A stretch of DNA of 8,037 nt from the NCBI GenBank assembly GCA_938010625.1, contig CALLVJ010000160.1, positions 1-8,037 on the forward strand. Direction: 5' to 3'. A program made the position numbers and the translations under genes. This DNA is from an uncultured Stomatobaculum sp. (GTDB lineage Bacteria; Bacillota; Clostridia; Lachnospirales; Lachnospiraceae). The notes below the pieces were generated by a model. That model had not been told where the DNA came from. It was given only the letters and a program-made list of their open reading frames with translations, and ran no database searches. How positions within the stretch are numbered: the stretch's first letter is position 1; each line of letters opens with the position of its first letter. Positions 1-6,149 of the stretch are shown piece after piece.

Positions 1-4
1 GCCG

Positions 5-643
5 GTGTGTTTGGATCGGAAGACAGATGATACGGAGATTCCGGCAGGGCTCTTTTTGTTTGACCTCGGGAAAGACGATGCCCATATGACTGCGGAAGAG
101 ACTCAGCTTGCGACCGAGAACAAGTACCAAGCGTTCAAAGCCCCGGCAGCGAATTTACACCGGCTGCTGAAATCTGCGAAAAAGCTGTCTCAAGGTCTGT
201 ATGTCCGAGCGCATGAAGATTGCAATCTTGTCATTGCTGTCTTGGAAGGGGACGATATTTTAAAGGCCGAAAAAGTTCTGCCCTTGCTGTATGCCGAGGC
301 GTTGAAGCCGATTTCAAACAAGAGATACATTTTGGTCAGTTATTATGCTCATTTGGATGAGGATAAGTTTCGCAATCAGCTTTCCACGGTCCTAAAGGTG
401 CGGGCGATGGAAAATTTCTGCGCGGTGCTTCTTTATTCGGACACAAAAAATGTTTGCTACCAGACAGGAAAGGCGAAAAATCCGCAGGAGCTGAGAGCCG
501 TCCGCGGGATATACGGAATTGACCTCGCTAGAACAAGCGGTCCTGAAGCAATCTGGAGGAATAAGGAAGGCTGCAAAGCCGCATGGAGAGAGAACTTTGA
601 GCGGCTCATCGCTTATAGCAACCAAAGTTTAAGCAAATCGTAA
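5..643 (+). CDS. Hypothetical protein, probably cut by the left edge
   Basis: This frame runs from the window edge to TAA at 641-643. The first usable start is a GTG at position 5, but the codon before it is also open and no ribosome binding site is visible. The true start therefore probably lies upstream, and 212 aa is a minimum. The visible protein is soluble, with no signal peptide or membrane segment. It has mixed alpha/beta-like patches, including LVIAVLEGDD, a YILVSYYAHLDED stretch, and a conserved-looking CAVLLYSDTKNVCYQTGK segment. The C-terminal ~40 residues are rich in Trp, Arg and Glu (IWRNKEG, AAWRENFERL) and look helical. I do not recognise the family. Composition and codon use look like those of a real gene. 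The following 360 bp is degraded sequence, so no operon partner is visible. I am confident that it is coding and not at all of its function. Confidence 0.7.
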   Translation: MCLDRKTDDTEIPAGLFLFDLGKDDAHMTAEETQLATENKYQAFKAPAANLHRLLKSAKKLSQGLYVRAHEDCNLVIAVLEGDDILKAEKVLPLLYAEALKPISNKRYILVSYYAHLDEDKFRNQLSTVLKVRAMENFCAVLLYSDTKNVCYQTGKAKNPQELRAVRGIYGIDLARTSGPEAIWRNKEGCKAAWRENFERLIAYSNQSLSKS

Positions 644-978
644 CGGAAACTTACTTTGCTTTCGAAGCCAAAAGAGGGACAATTTATTTGCGCCTGTCTC
701 AAAGTAAACTCAGGTTCATTCTGGGCAGTAAGCTCATCGGCGTTTATATCCACAGTTCGGTGGCGCAGAATGCCTTTCGCGGGGAGCTCCGTTTCAAGGA
801 AGAGGGCTTACAGCGGACGTTGTCTGAATTTCCGGCCTTTGATACGTTTTTTCAGAGGATACTGCTGAAATTTTAGGCGGGTACCGTGCACTTAGACGAA
901 GCGCAGATGAAAACGGCAGAGTGCTTTAAGGCAGAGATGCCTGAAAAACGAGCGAAAGAACTGACTGTAATAGACTGA
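619..978 (+). pseudogene. Degraded gene remnant with one in-frame stop
   Basis: The 363 bp between the first gene and the serpin hold no intact gene. One frame is open from 619 to 978 except for a single TAG at 874-876. The part before the stop (about 85 codons) contains LGSKLIGVYIHSSVAQNAF. This resembles the start of an aminoglycoside-adenylyltransferase-like nucleotidyltransferase core, usually of the form LIGVYLHGSLAMGCF. The usual GS and the DxD that should follow are not preserved. After the stop the frame continues for 33 codons, including VHLDEAQMKTAECFKAE, and ends just before the serpin ribosome binding site. A short protein of 62 codons from TTG 688 to the TAG is possible but has no convincing ribosome binding site. 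The resemblance is from memory and weak. What the sequence shows is a long open frame broken once, consistent with a decaying gene or two fused fragments. Confidence 0.3.
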
Positions 979-1006
979 AACTCATTGGCAGAGAAGGAGG
1001 TAAGTC

Positions 1007-2332
1007 ATGAAACATTTCCGGAAAAAGAGTCTTGCGACGCTCACAGCGCTGGCATTGTCCGTGTCCTCGCTTGTGGCCTGTGCACCGACGGCTGCGCTCA
1101 AGACGGTGGAAGCCGAGTATCCCGCGCCGATTGCGGAGGGCAAGACGGCAGAAACCTTTGCGGAGAGCGATGAGCATTGGGACTGGTTGGATTCTTACCG
1201 CGAGAAAGCCGCAGTATCTGTGGCCTATCAGGCGCAGCTGCGCAATTACGATCAGGATTTGCTGCCAAAGCTCCTGATCGCGGAGGATGAAAATACGGTC
1301 TGCTCGCCGCTCAACATTTATATTGCCCTCGCAATGCTATCGGAGATTTCAGACGGCAATACCAGACAGCAGATTCTGGATGTACTGCAGGTATCTGATA
1401 TGGAAACTCTGCGTCAGGAGACAGCTGCGCTCTGGAACAGCAATTATGCCGATACGCCAATCCTGAAAAGTCTTCTCGCGGATTCGCTCTGGTTGAAGAA
1501 CACATTGAACTACAATGAAGCTACGCTTTCACGCCTGGCAAAAGATTATTACGCCTCTTCGTTTCGCGGCACACCGGGCTCTCCGGAAATGGATCAGGCG
1601 CTGCAGCAGTGGATAAATCGGAACACAGGCGGTCTGCTGTCTGAATATGTGCAGAATCTGAAACTGGATTCAGAGACTGCGTTAGCCCTTGTCTCCACGA
1701 TTTATTATAGAGCAGCCTGGGGACAGAAATTTTATGCGGACAGCAATACGAAAGAGATCTTCCACGGGGCAAAGGGCGATACAACCGTGGAGATGATGCA
1801 CCAGTCCGACACCATGAGTATTTACCAGGACGATGCCTTTACTGCGCTGTGCCTGCCGCTGAAAGACAGTGGTTCTATGTACTTTTATCTCCCGAAAGAG
1901 GGAACGGACATGAATCAGCTGATTCAGAATGCGGATATCTTTGCAGTGCTCACAAAGGACAATGCTGCGCGCTGGAGCACACCGCTGGTCAATTTGTCTC
2001 TGCCGAAGTTCAAGGTTTCCTGTCGCACAGATCTGCTGAACACGCTTGCAGCGCTTGGAATTACGGATGCCATGGATTCTGCAAGGGCAAATTTTGTACC
2101 GCTTACGAAGGAGAAAAATAACTTGTTTCTCGGCGCAGCTGAGCACGCTGCTATGGTGGAGGTTGATGAGAATGGTGTAACCGGCGCTGCCTATACAGAG
2201 CTTGCAGTGACAGAGAGCGCGATGCAAATCCAGAATACGATGGAACTGAAGTTTGACAGACCGTTCCTCTTTCTCATCACCGGGCAGGACGGTTCTGTCC
2301 TATTTTCCGGAGCAGTGCGAAATATCGAATAA
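1007..2332 (+). CDS. Serpin-family protease inhibitor, lipoprotein
   Basis: This 441-aa serpin probably traps serine (or cysteine) proteases by the serpin conformational mechanism, outside the cell membrane. Residues 1-24 form a signal peptide (basic MKHFRKK, then a hydrophobic core) ending in the lipobox LVAC, so Cys25 should carry lipid. A linker of about 50 residues precedes the serpin fold, which runs from about residue 75 to 440. Landmarks are VCSPLNIYIALAML, the ADSLWL strand, VSTIYYRAAWGQKF, a VEMMHQ segment, and the C-terminal FDRPFLFLI and VLFSGAVRNIE. The reactive-centre hinge is VDENGVTGAAY. E388 and G390 fit P17 and P15, but P14 is Val391 rather than Thr/Ser. Counting from E388 puts P1-P1' near S404-A405, so small residues are expected at the cleavage site. 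AAGGAGG at 994-1000, six bases before ATG, fixes the start. No clear promoter was found upstream. Family assignment is very safe. The target is unknown. Confidence 0.95.
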   Translation: MKHFRKKSLATLTALALSVSSLVACAPTAALKTVEAEYPAPIAEGKTAETFAESDEHWDWLDSYREKAAVSVAYQAQLRNYDQDLLPKLLIAEDENTVCSPLNIYIALAMLSEISDGNTRQQILDVLQVSDMETLRQETAALWNSNYADTPILKSLLADSLWLKNTLNYNEATLSRLAKDYYASSFRGTPGSPEMDQALQQWINRNTGGLLSEYVQNLKLDSETALALVSTIYYRAAWGQKFYADSNTKEIFHGAKGDTTVEMMHQSDTMSIYQDDAFTALCLPLKDSGSMYFYLPKEGTDMNQLIQNADIFAVLTKDNAARWSTPLVNLSLPKFKVSCRTDLLNTLAALGITDAMDSARANFVPLTKEKNNLFLGAAEHAAMVEVDENGVTGAAYTELAVTESAMQIQNTMELKFDRPFLFLITGQDGSVLFSGAVRNIE

Positions 2333-2335
2333 GGG

Positions 2336-2383
2336 ATGAAGACGATATCATTCAATCCATCAGAGGAGATCGTAAAAAAATGA
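2336..2383 (+). other. 15-codon micro-ORF, possible gene remnant
   Basis: Directly behind the serpin stop, an ATG opens the short peptide MKTISFNPSEEIVKK, ending at TGA. The peptide resembles the first residues of ferredoxin-thioredoxin-reductase-like small proteins, which begin with a charged NPxxEIV segment followed by a Cys-rich part. Nothing of the Cys-rich part follows in any frame, so if the likeness is real this is a truncated fragment. There is only GGG immediately before the ATG, too close for a ribosome binding site, so translation would rely on reinitiation from the serpin. An imperfect long-range inverted repeat (2345-2352 with 2379-2386, eight pairs, 26-base loop) overlaps it. 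It may well be chance. Confidence 0.2.
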
Positions 2384-2431
2384 TATTTAGCAATTTTCAA
2401 TAGATGATCGAAGGCCGGAGAGTGTGATTGT

Positions 2432-2815
2432 ATGAGAATAGAACATGTCGCGATGTATGTCTGCGATCTGGAGAAGGCAAGAGAGTTTTTTGTCCGCTTT
2501 TTGGACGGAAAGTCGAATGCGGGATACTATAATGAAAAGACGGGATTTCGTTCTTACTTTATTTCCTTTGAGGATGGAGCGCGCCTGGAGCTGATGAACA
2601 GACCCGAGATAGGGCTTCGGGCGAAATCGCCTGACTACACAGGGTATGCGCACATTGCGTTTTCGGTTGGAAGCAGAGAAGCGGTGGATGCCCTGTCCAG
2701 GCGCCTTTGCGACGCGGGGTATGAGTTTCTCAGCGGTCCGAGGATTACAGGGGATGGGTATTATGAAGCCTGTATTCTGGGGATTGAGGGAAATCAGATT
2801 GAAATTACAACGTAA
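2432..2815 (+). CDS. VOC-superfamily (glyoxalase-fold) protein
   Basis: This 127-aa protein has the length of a single VOC module of two beta-alpha-beta-beta-beta repeats. It begins with MRIEHVAMYVCDLEKAREFF, the usual first strand and helix. The repeated halves supply metal-ligand positions in the expected places: H5 in IEHVAM, E53 in ARLELM, H74 in YAHIAF and E124 in NQIEIT. All four are present, so a divalent-metal enzyme such as a lactoylglutathione-lyase-like isomerase is possible. VOC proteins also include dioxygenases and drug-binding resistance proteins, and the substrate cannot be read from sequence. Most proteins of this size and style in Clostridia are annotated only as glyoxalase/bleomycin resistance family. 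GGAGAG (2417-2422) lies nine bases before ATG. The gene stands 99 bp behind the serpin with no terminator clearly between them, so cotranscription is possible. Confidence 0.9.
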   Translation: MRIEHVAMYVCDLEKAREFFVRFLDGKSNAGYYNEKTGFRSYFISFEDGARLELMNRPEIGLRAKSPDYTGYAHIAFSVGSREAVDALSRRLCDAGYEFLSGPRITGDGYYEACILGIEGNQIEITT

Positions 2816-2830
2816 AAGGGATCGGCGTGA

Positions 2831-2855
2831 TCCGTAACATAGAATACGGGTTTTT
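2831..2855 (+). terminator. Weak intrinsic terminator after VOC gene
   Basis: TCCGTA (2831-2836) pairs with TACGGG (2845-2850), with one wobble pair and an eight-base loop. TTTTT follows at 2851-2855. A second small hairpin, GGATC-GGCGT-GATCC (2819-2833), overlaps the left arm and could compete with it. The position just after the VOC stop fits a terminator, but the stem is short and the T-run is only five bases. Confidence 0.4.
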
Positions 2856-2893
2856 AAGGTTGCCAGCGCATGAAAGTCATGGAGGATAGAGGT

Positions 2894-3382
2894 GTGATAG
2901 TGAAGATAATAATGGCAAGGGTTTTTTTGTTTATGCTTTTGCTGGCAGGCTGTGGCACCAGAACTAGCAGTGGGGGCGAATTAGAAGTGACAGTTTCTTC
3001 CGGAAATACCAGTGAGAGCACAATCGCTTCGCGCGTGCAGATAGACTATGGAGCGTCTGATTTATATACGAAAGAGGATATGAATGCAGCGATAGAATTG
3101 ATTCTGCAGGAGTTCAATACGTGGGATGGATGTGAGATGCAGAGCATTTCTTATTCGTCTGATGATGAATGTAGTGAATACAATATCAAATGGATGAATG
3201 ACATGGAAAAAGAGACTGAGGCAAAAGAAACTTTTACGCAGTGCATTATGTTCAAGAGCAATTTTCATTCGCCGATAGAAGGCGGCGGTGCATGGTGTGC
3301 TGATGAAGACTATACTGACTGGCATTGGTGGTTAGCGCGTTCAGAGGGTAGCGCGTGGAAGCTGATGACTTGGGGATATTAA
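2894..3382 (+). CDS. Small Cys-anchored lipoprotein, unknown function
   Basis: This is a secreted lipoprotein of 162 aa from the GTG at 2894. That start is chosen because GGAGG (2881-2885) sits eight bases upstream. It also gives a compact signal peptide with Lys4, a hydrophobic stretch and the lipobox LAGC, lipidating Cys20. An ATG at 2870 (170 aa) is in frame but has a poorer ribosome binding site. After a Ser/Thr/Gly-rich linker the mature domain starts around LYTKEDMNAAIELILQEF, an amphipathic helix. It continues through an acidic Ser/Asp-rich strand region and ends with DWHWWLARSEG and WKLMTWGY. This layout (YTxED helix, then a W-rich ending in WGY) matches a family of short hypothetical lipoproteins I recall from Clostridia, whose function is unknown. 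There is a membrane-protein gene 67 bp downstream with no terminator between, so the two may form an operon. Confidence is high for a lipoprotein and nil for a biochemical role. Confidence 0.85.
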   Translation: MIVKIIMARVFLFMLLLAGCGTRTSSGGELEVTVSSGNTSESTIASRVQIDYGASDLYTKEDMNAAIELILQEFNTWDGCEMQSISYSSDDECSEYNIKWMNDMEKETEAKETFTQCIMFKSNFHSPIEGGGAWCADEDYTDWHWWLARSEGSAWKLMTWGY

Positions 3383-3449
3383 AAGATGAAAAAAGCAATA
3401 CGGCAGTGATAGGACTGTCAGAATTTTTGCGTAGGGGATGGGATTGGCG

Positions 3450-4070
3450 ATGGAGAAGAAAAGAAAGGTTCTGCTGCTCGGGCATGCTGTTTTGCTGCTG
3501 TTTGAACTGTTTGTCGTGGCTCATGCTTTCTGGGAGGAGGGGTGGGCAACACTTCGCTTTTATACTACGGACTCAAATTTTCTCTGTGGCATAGCATCCT
3601 GCTGGTATCTTTTTTCTTTTTCCCGAAACGAAGAGCGGGACAACGGGAATGTGACTGGTCAGTATGCCATGGTCGCTCTCCTGCGGTTCATCGCCACGAG
3701 CTGTCTGCTGGTAACTTTTACAGTGGTTCTTTTGGTTCTGGGGCCAGAAAATGGTTTTGCGCATGAGTTTCTGGATGGGACGCGCGCGTTCAGTCATTTG
3801 ATTTGTCCGCTGTTATCGTTGGCTCTGTTTGCACTGGGAGATGTGCGGGCGCCGTACAGATGGATTGTTGCAGCACTTTTCACGACGATACTGTATGCGA
3901 TTCCGCTTATTCTGCTGAATGCTGTTGGCCTCGTCTCAGGTCCCTACAGTTTTTTGAAAATAAGGGAGCAAAGTGTTTCGACCACTGTGTTCTGGATTTT
4001 GATCATTTTATGCGGAAATAGTTTTCTCGCGTGGGGGGCAATCAGTCTTCAAAGGCGGCTCAGGAGTTGA
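3450..4070 (+). CDS. Six-helix integral membrane protein, Pr6Pr-like
   Basis: This 206-aa protein has about six hydrophobic helices, near residues 7-27, 42-58, 75-97, 114-130, 137-160 and 178-198. The start chosen is the ATG giving MEKKRKVLLLGHAV, a positively charged cytoplasmic tip. An ATG at 3438 adds four residues. Neither has a well-spaced ribosome binding site: AGGGG at 3433-3437 is 12 bases from one and abuts the other. Conserved-looking motifs are FYTTDSN after helix 1, LRFIATSCLLVTF with a closing VLGP around residues 78-99, and SHLICPLL around 115-122. A TxxSN motif, then LR...TF...P, then H...P fits the Pr6Pr/FAR-17A-like family of bacterial membrane proteins, whose function is unknown. 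That assignment is from memory. The gene follows the lipoprotein by 67 bp and is followed by an independent promoter. Confidence 0.8.
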   Translation: MEKKRKVLLLGHAVLLLFELFVVAHAFWEEGWATLRFYTTDSNFLCGIASCWYLFSFSRNEERDNGNVTGQYAMVALLRFIATSCLLVTFTVVLLVLGPENGFAHEFLDGTRAFSHLICPLLSLALFALGDVRAPYRWIVAALFTTILYAIPLILLNAVGLVSGPYSFLKIREQSVSTTVFWILIILCGNSFLAWGAISLQRRLRS

Positions 4071-4101
4071 AATAGAAGAGAAAGTTCTTTGCGCACAGCG
4101 A

Positions 4102-4131
4102 TTGACGCTCCTCCGTGCAGCGTGCTATCAT
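4102..4131 (+). promoter_or_regulatory. Sigma-A promoter with extended -10 for the exchanger
   Basis: TTGACG (4102-4107) and TATCAT (4126-4131) are separated by 18 bases. TGC directly precedes the -10, giving the extended form TGnTATCAT. Transcription should begin near 4138, leaving a leader of about 35 bases before the ATG at 4173. No operator-like repeat is evident in it. Confidence 0.7.
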
Positions 4132-4172
4132 GAGTTGCAGTTTTGGAGGTTTCTGTAAGAAATGGAGGGGTC

Positions 4173-5318
4173 ATGAGTTTCATTCAGGGTTTGGGCGCCA
4201 ATGCGGTGTTCATGATTTTTCTGACGTTAGTGTGTGGCTACGCATTTGGTCGGATTAATTTTGCAGGTGTGAAGTTTGGTACTTCCGGCGTATTGGTTAT
4301 GGCGCTCATTTTTGGCGCATTGGGCATGGAGGTTCCGGCGATTATCGGAACTGCAGGTCTGGCATTGTTCCTTAGCTGTGTCGGGCTCTCAGCAGGTCCT
4401 TCGTTCGTCACGAATCTGAAAGCAAACTTCTGGGGATTTATTGCGACGACTGTTGCGATTCTGGTCGCTGCAGGCGGCACGGTCATTATGGCAGTCAAGC
4501 TCTTTAAGCTGCCGGTTGACCTCGCACTCGGCGTTATGGCAGGCGCGATGACCTGCACCGCAAGCCTTGCGACCACCAAGGAGCTCTTTGGCGATAAGTC
4601 TGCAGCTGGTGTCGGCTATGGCCTTGCCTATGTATTCGGTATCATTTCTGTCGTGATGTTTGTACAGCTGGTGCCGAAGTTCTTAAAGGCAGATGTCGAT
4701 GCGGAAAATGCAAAGCTGCCGGATGCACCGGTCTCGAAGAGCGAGGGCGACAAGTCGCTGCTCACGGTCGACGGCCCGGGCGTATTCGTGGTCTGCGTTG
4801 CGATTGCCCTCGGCGCATTGATCGGTGCCATCAAGGTTCCGCTCGGCGGCGGCACGACCTTCTCGCTCGGCACGGGTGGCGGTGCGATCATTGCCGGTAT
4901 TTTTGTCTCGGCGATTGGACGTTGCGGAAAACTCAAGCTGACCGCACCGAAGTCCACGCTGATGCCGCTCCGCGATCTCGGCATTGCGTGGTTCCTCCTG
5001 CAAAACGGCGCGGGCGCAGGTCCTAAGTTTGTTTCAACCCTGCAGAAATATGGCATCATGCTGTTCTTAGTCGGCGCATTCATGAGCGTGGTCGCGATCC
5101 TCTTTGCCTATGTGGTTGCAAGGTATCTCTGCAAGATGCCGCTCTTTGGCGCGCTCGGCGCAACGACCGGTGCCATGACATCGGCGCCGTCCTTAAATGC
5201 GTTGATTACCGTGACGGGCAATGACAAGGTGGCTTCCTTCTATGCTGCTTGCCAGCCGGTTGCGACGGTGGGACTTGTGATTCTGCCGAAGCTGCTTGTG
5301 ATGATGCTCGGAGGCTGA
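4173..5318 (+). CDS. AspT/YidE-type membrane exchanger (AspT superfamily)
   Basis: This 381-aa integral membrane protein of about ten helices is built from two homologous halves, as in the aspartate:alanine exchanger superfamily. Half one carries GLSAGPSF (71-78) and GAMTCTASL (124-132). Half two carries AGAGPKF (280-286) and GAMTSAPSL (333-341). LAYVFG (151-156) and the C-terminal PVATVGLVILPKLL are also family-like. A charged loop of about 30 residues (172-200) replaces the long cytoplasmic RCK/TrkA-C region that separates the halves in AspT, YidE and YbjL, which are about 540-560 aa long. The likely role is exchange or uptake of a small carboxylate or amino acid. The substrate cannot be read. 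The ATG follows GGAGGGG (4164-4170). A TTG at 4143 would add ten residues but lacks a ribosome binding site. The gene is monocistronic, between its own promoter and a strong terminator. Codon use is noticeably more biased (GGC, CTC, AAG) than in its neighbours, suggesting high expression. Confidence 0.88.
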   Translation: MSFIQGLGANAVFMIFLTLVCGYAFGRINFAGVKFGTSGVLVMALIFGALGMEVPAIIGTAGLALFLSCVGLSAGPSFVTNLKANFWGFIATTVAILVAAGGTVIMAVKLFKLPVDLALGVMAGAMTCTASLATTKELFGDKSAAGVGYGLAYVFGIISVVMFVQLVPKFLKADVDAENAKLPDAPVSKSEGDKSLLTVDGPGVFVVCVAIALGALIGAIKVPLGGGTTFSLGTGGGAIIAGIFVSAIGRCGKLKLTAPKSTLMPLRDLGIAWFLLQNGAGAGPKFVSTLQKYGIMLFLVGAFMSVVAILFAYVVARYLCKMPLFGALGATTGAMTSAPSLNALITVTGNDKVASFYAACQPVATVGLVILPKLLVMMLGG

Positions 5319-5351
5319 GTTTACCGGGCGAGAGTGCAAAACAGAAACTTG

Positions 5352-5388
5352 AAACCGCTGTTTCGTGAAAACGGGACAGCGGTTTTTT
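5352..5388 (+). terminator. Strong intrinsic terminator of exchanger gene
   Basis: AAACCGCTGT (5352-5361) pairs perfectly with ACAGCGGTTT (5376-5385). TTCGT (5362-5366) pairs with ACGGG (5371-5375) through two wobbles, closing on a GAAA tetraloop (5367-5370). That makes a continuous 15-bp stem. The T-run TTTTTT (5383-5388) overlaps the base of the stem. It lies 33 bp behind the stop codon. Confidence 0.93.
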
Positions 5389-5401
5389 GCGCGGATTCGC
5401 C

Positions 5402-5430
5402 TTGACAGGCTCTGCGGCATGCCGGAAAAT
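5402..5430 (+). promoter_or_regulatory. Promoter ahead of ABC-F remnant
   Basis: A consensus TTGACA (5402-5407) is followed after 17 bases by GAAAAT (5425-5430), a four-of-six match to TATAAT. It lies just past the preceding terminator and about 30 bases before the start of the ruined ABC-F gene. It was presumably that gene's own promoter and may still be active. Confidence 0.5.
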
Positions 5431-5462
5431 AGGGGCAGGAAGTGACAGAGAGGAGCTTGGCC

Positions 5463-5805
5463 ATGCTCCAAATCAAGAAGCTTACCATAGAACACCGGCG
5501 CGATTTGCGTGTCATTTTGGAGAACTTTAACCTGGCGCTGCATACCGGCGAAAAGGCAATCATTATTGGGAAAGAGGGAAACGGGAGATCGATCCTGCTC
5601 AAGTGGATTTTCGACCCGGCGCTCGCGGCGCGATTTCGCCTGTCACCGGATTTCTTTTACGGGGAACAGCACATGGACACGCTCTCCGGGGGCTGTTATC
5701 AGCATCTCCCACGACAGAAAGTATATCGACAAGGTCTGCACGCGTGTGTTGCGTCTGACAGAAACGGGACCGGTCTCTGCGCCTGAATTCGGCAAACAGG
5801 ATTAA
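5463..5805 (+). pseudogene. Internally deleted ABC-F ATPase remnant
   Basis: The ATG after AGAGGAG (about 5448-5454) opens a typical ABC-F N-terminus: MLQIKKLTIEHRRDLRVILE, then a Walker A loop GKEGNGRS at residues 36-43. The essential Lys of GxxGxGKS/T is Arg42 here. Only about 30 residues separate Walker A from the signature: DFFYGEQHMDTLSGG, ending at about position 5691. Roughly 80 or more would be expected, so there is an internal deletion. After LSGG the frame changes. The next frame gives AVISISHDRKYIDKVC (5692 onward), the H-loop strand of the same domain, and ends at TAA 5803-5805. The whole segment between LSGG and the H-loop, including the Walker B Asp-Glu, is missing. The second ABC domain is also absent (intact ABC-F proteins are about 490-650 aa). 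Relatives protect ribosomes from antibiotics or rescue stalled ones. This copy cannot work. Confidence 0.85.
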
Positions 5806-6005
5806 ACAAGTTTTCAGAAGCAGTTGAACAGCGCGCGGGAGATGCTGGCAATCCACTATGTGCGGAATACGGACATGAGCACAGCCGATATTGCCTTTCT
5901 GCTCGGCTACGCAGAGCTCTGAATTCCTTTCTCCGTGCGTTTACCGTCTGGACCGGAAAAACGCTCACGGAATATCGACGGCAGTACAGACGAGACAAAG
6001 CATGA
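5806..6005 (+). pseudogene. C-terminal remnant of AraC/XylS-type regulator
   Basis: Directly after the ABC-F remnant's stop, the same frame reads TSFQKQLNSAREMLAIHY, then NTDMSTADIAFLLGYAEL. That is the second helix-turn-helix of an AraC-family DNA-binding domain. At 5920 the frame hits TGA. Skipping two bases restores NSFLRAFTVWTGKTLTEY and then RRQYRRDKA with TGA at 6003-6005, the normal end of such regulators. The join EL-NSFLRAF is exactly what the family shows, so a 2-bp insertion (or equivalent) is the cause. Only about 65 of the usual 280-340 codons remain. The effector domain and first helix-turn-helix are gone, so a deletion fused this fragment to the ABC-F tail. A terminator follows 25 bp later, probably the regulator's original one. 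Confidence 0.85.
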
Positions 6006-6030
6006 GATCACCGATATCTGAAAGACAGAG

Positions 6031-6057
6031 AAGAGGAGCCCTGCGCTCCTCTTTTTT
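6031..6057 (+). terminator. Intrinsic terminator after AraC remnant
   Basis: AAGAGGAGC (6031-6039) pairs perfectly with GCTCCTCTT (6045-6053) around a five-base loop CCTGC. TTTTTT runs from 6052 to 6057. It is a clean nine-pair stem with a T-tract, still intact although the gene before it is destroyed. Confidence 0.88.
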
Positions 6058-6075
6058 ATCTGTGCCTGTAGGGCT

Positions 6076-6090
6076 AAGTACCGTGTACTT
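6076..6090 (+). repeat. 15-bp palindrome upstream of exonuclease gene
   Basis: AAGTAC (6076-6081) and GTACTT (6085-6090) are perfect inverted arms around CGT. The site lies about 60 bp upstream of the exonuclease -10 box and could be a repressor or activator site. A related 13-mer, GTACCGTGCACTT, occurs at 881-893 with one difference, but it lacks the full symmetry. There is no other evidence of function. Confidence 0.25.
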
Positions 6091-6149
6091 TATGCCGGAG
6101 AAATGTGGCTTGGAGATAGAGGGGATAGGCAGGAAAAGACAGGATGCGG

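Noticed and set aside
819..847. TTGTCT-N17-TACGTT as serpin promoter
   Set aside because: Only three of six -10 positions match, and it lies more than 150 bp upstream inside degraded coding sequence.
1682..2227. Minus-strand frame of 181 codons inside the serpin
   Set aside because: It is antisense to a conserved serpin domain. The protein is Cys/His/Arg-rich with no recognisable motif, so it is a shadow.
2345..2386. Inverted repeat ATATCATT/AATGATAT behind the serpin as a terminator
   Set aside because: The loop is 26 bases, the stem is AT-only apart from one pair, and no T-run follows, so it is not a credible intrinsic terminator.
4628..5083. Minus-strand frame of 151 codons inside the exchanger
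   Set aside because: The strong codon bias of the exchanger gene leaves antisense frames open. The product is Pro/Ser/Thr-rich low complexity.
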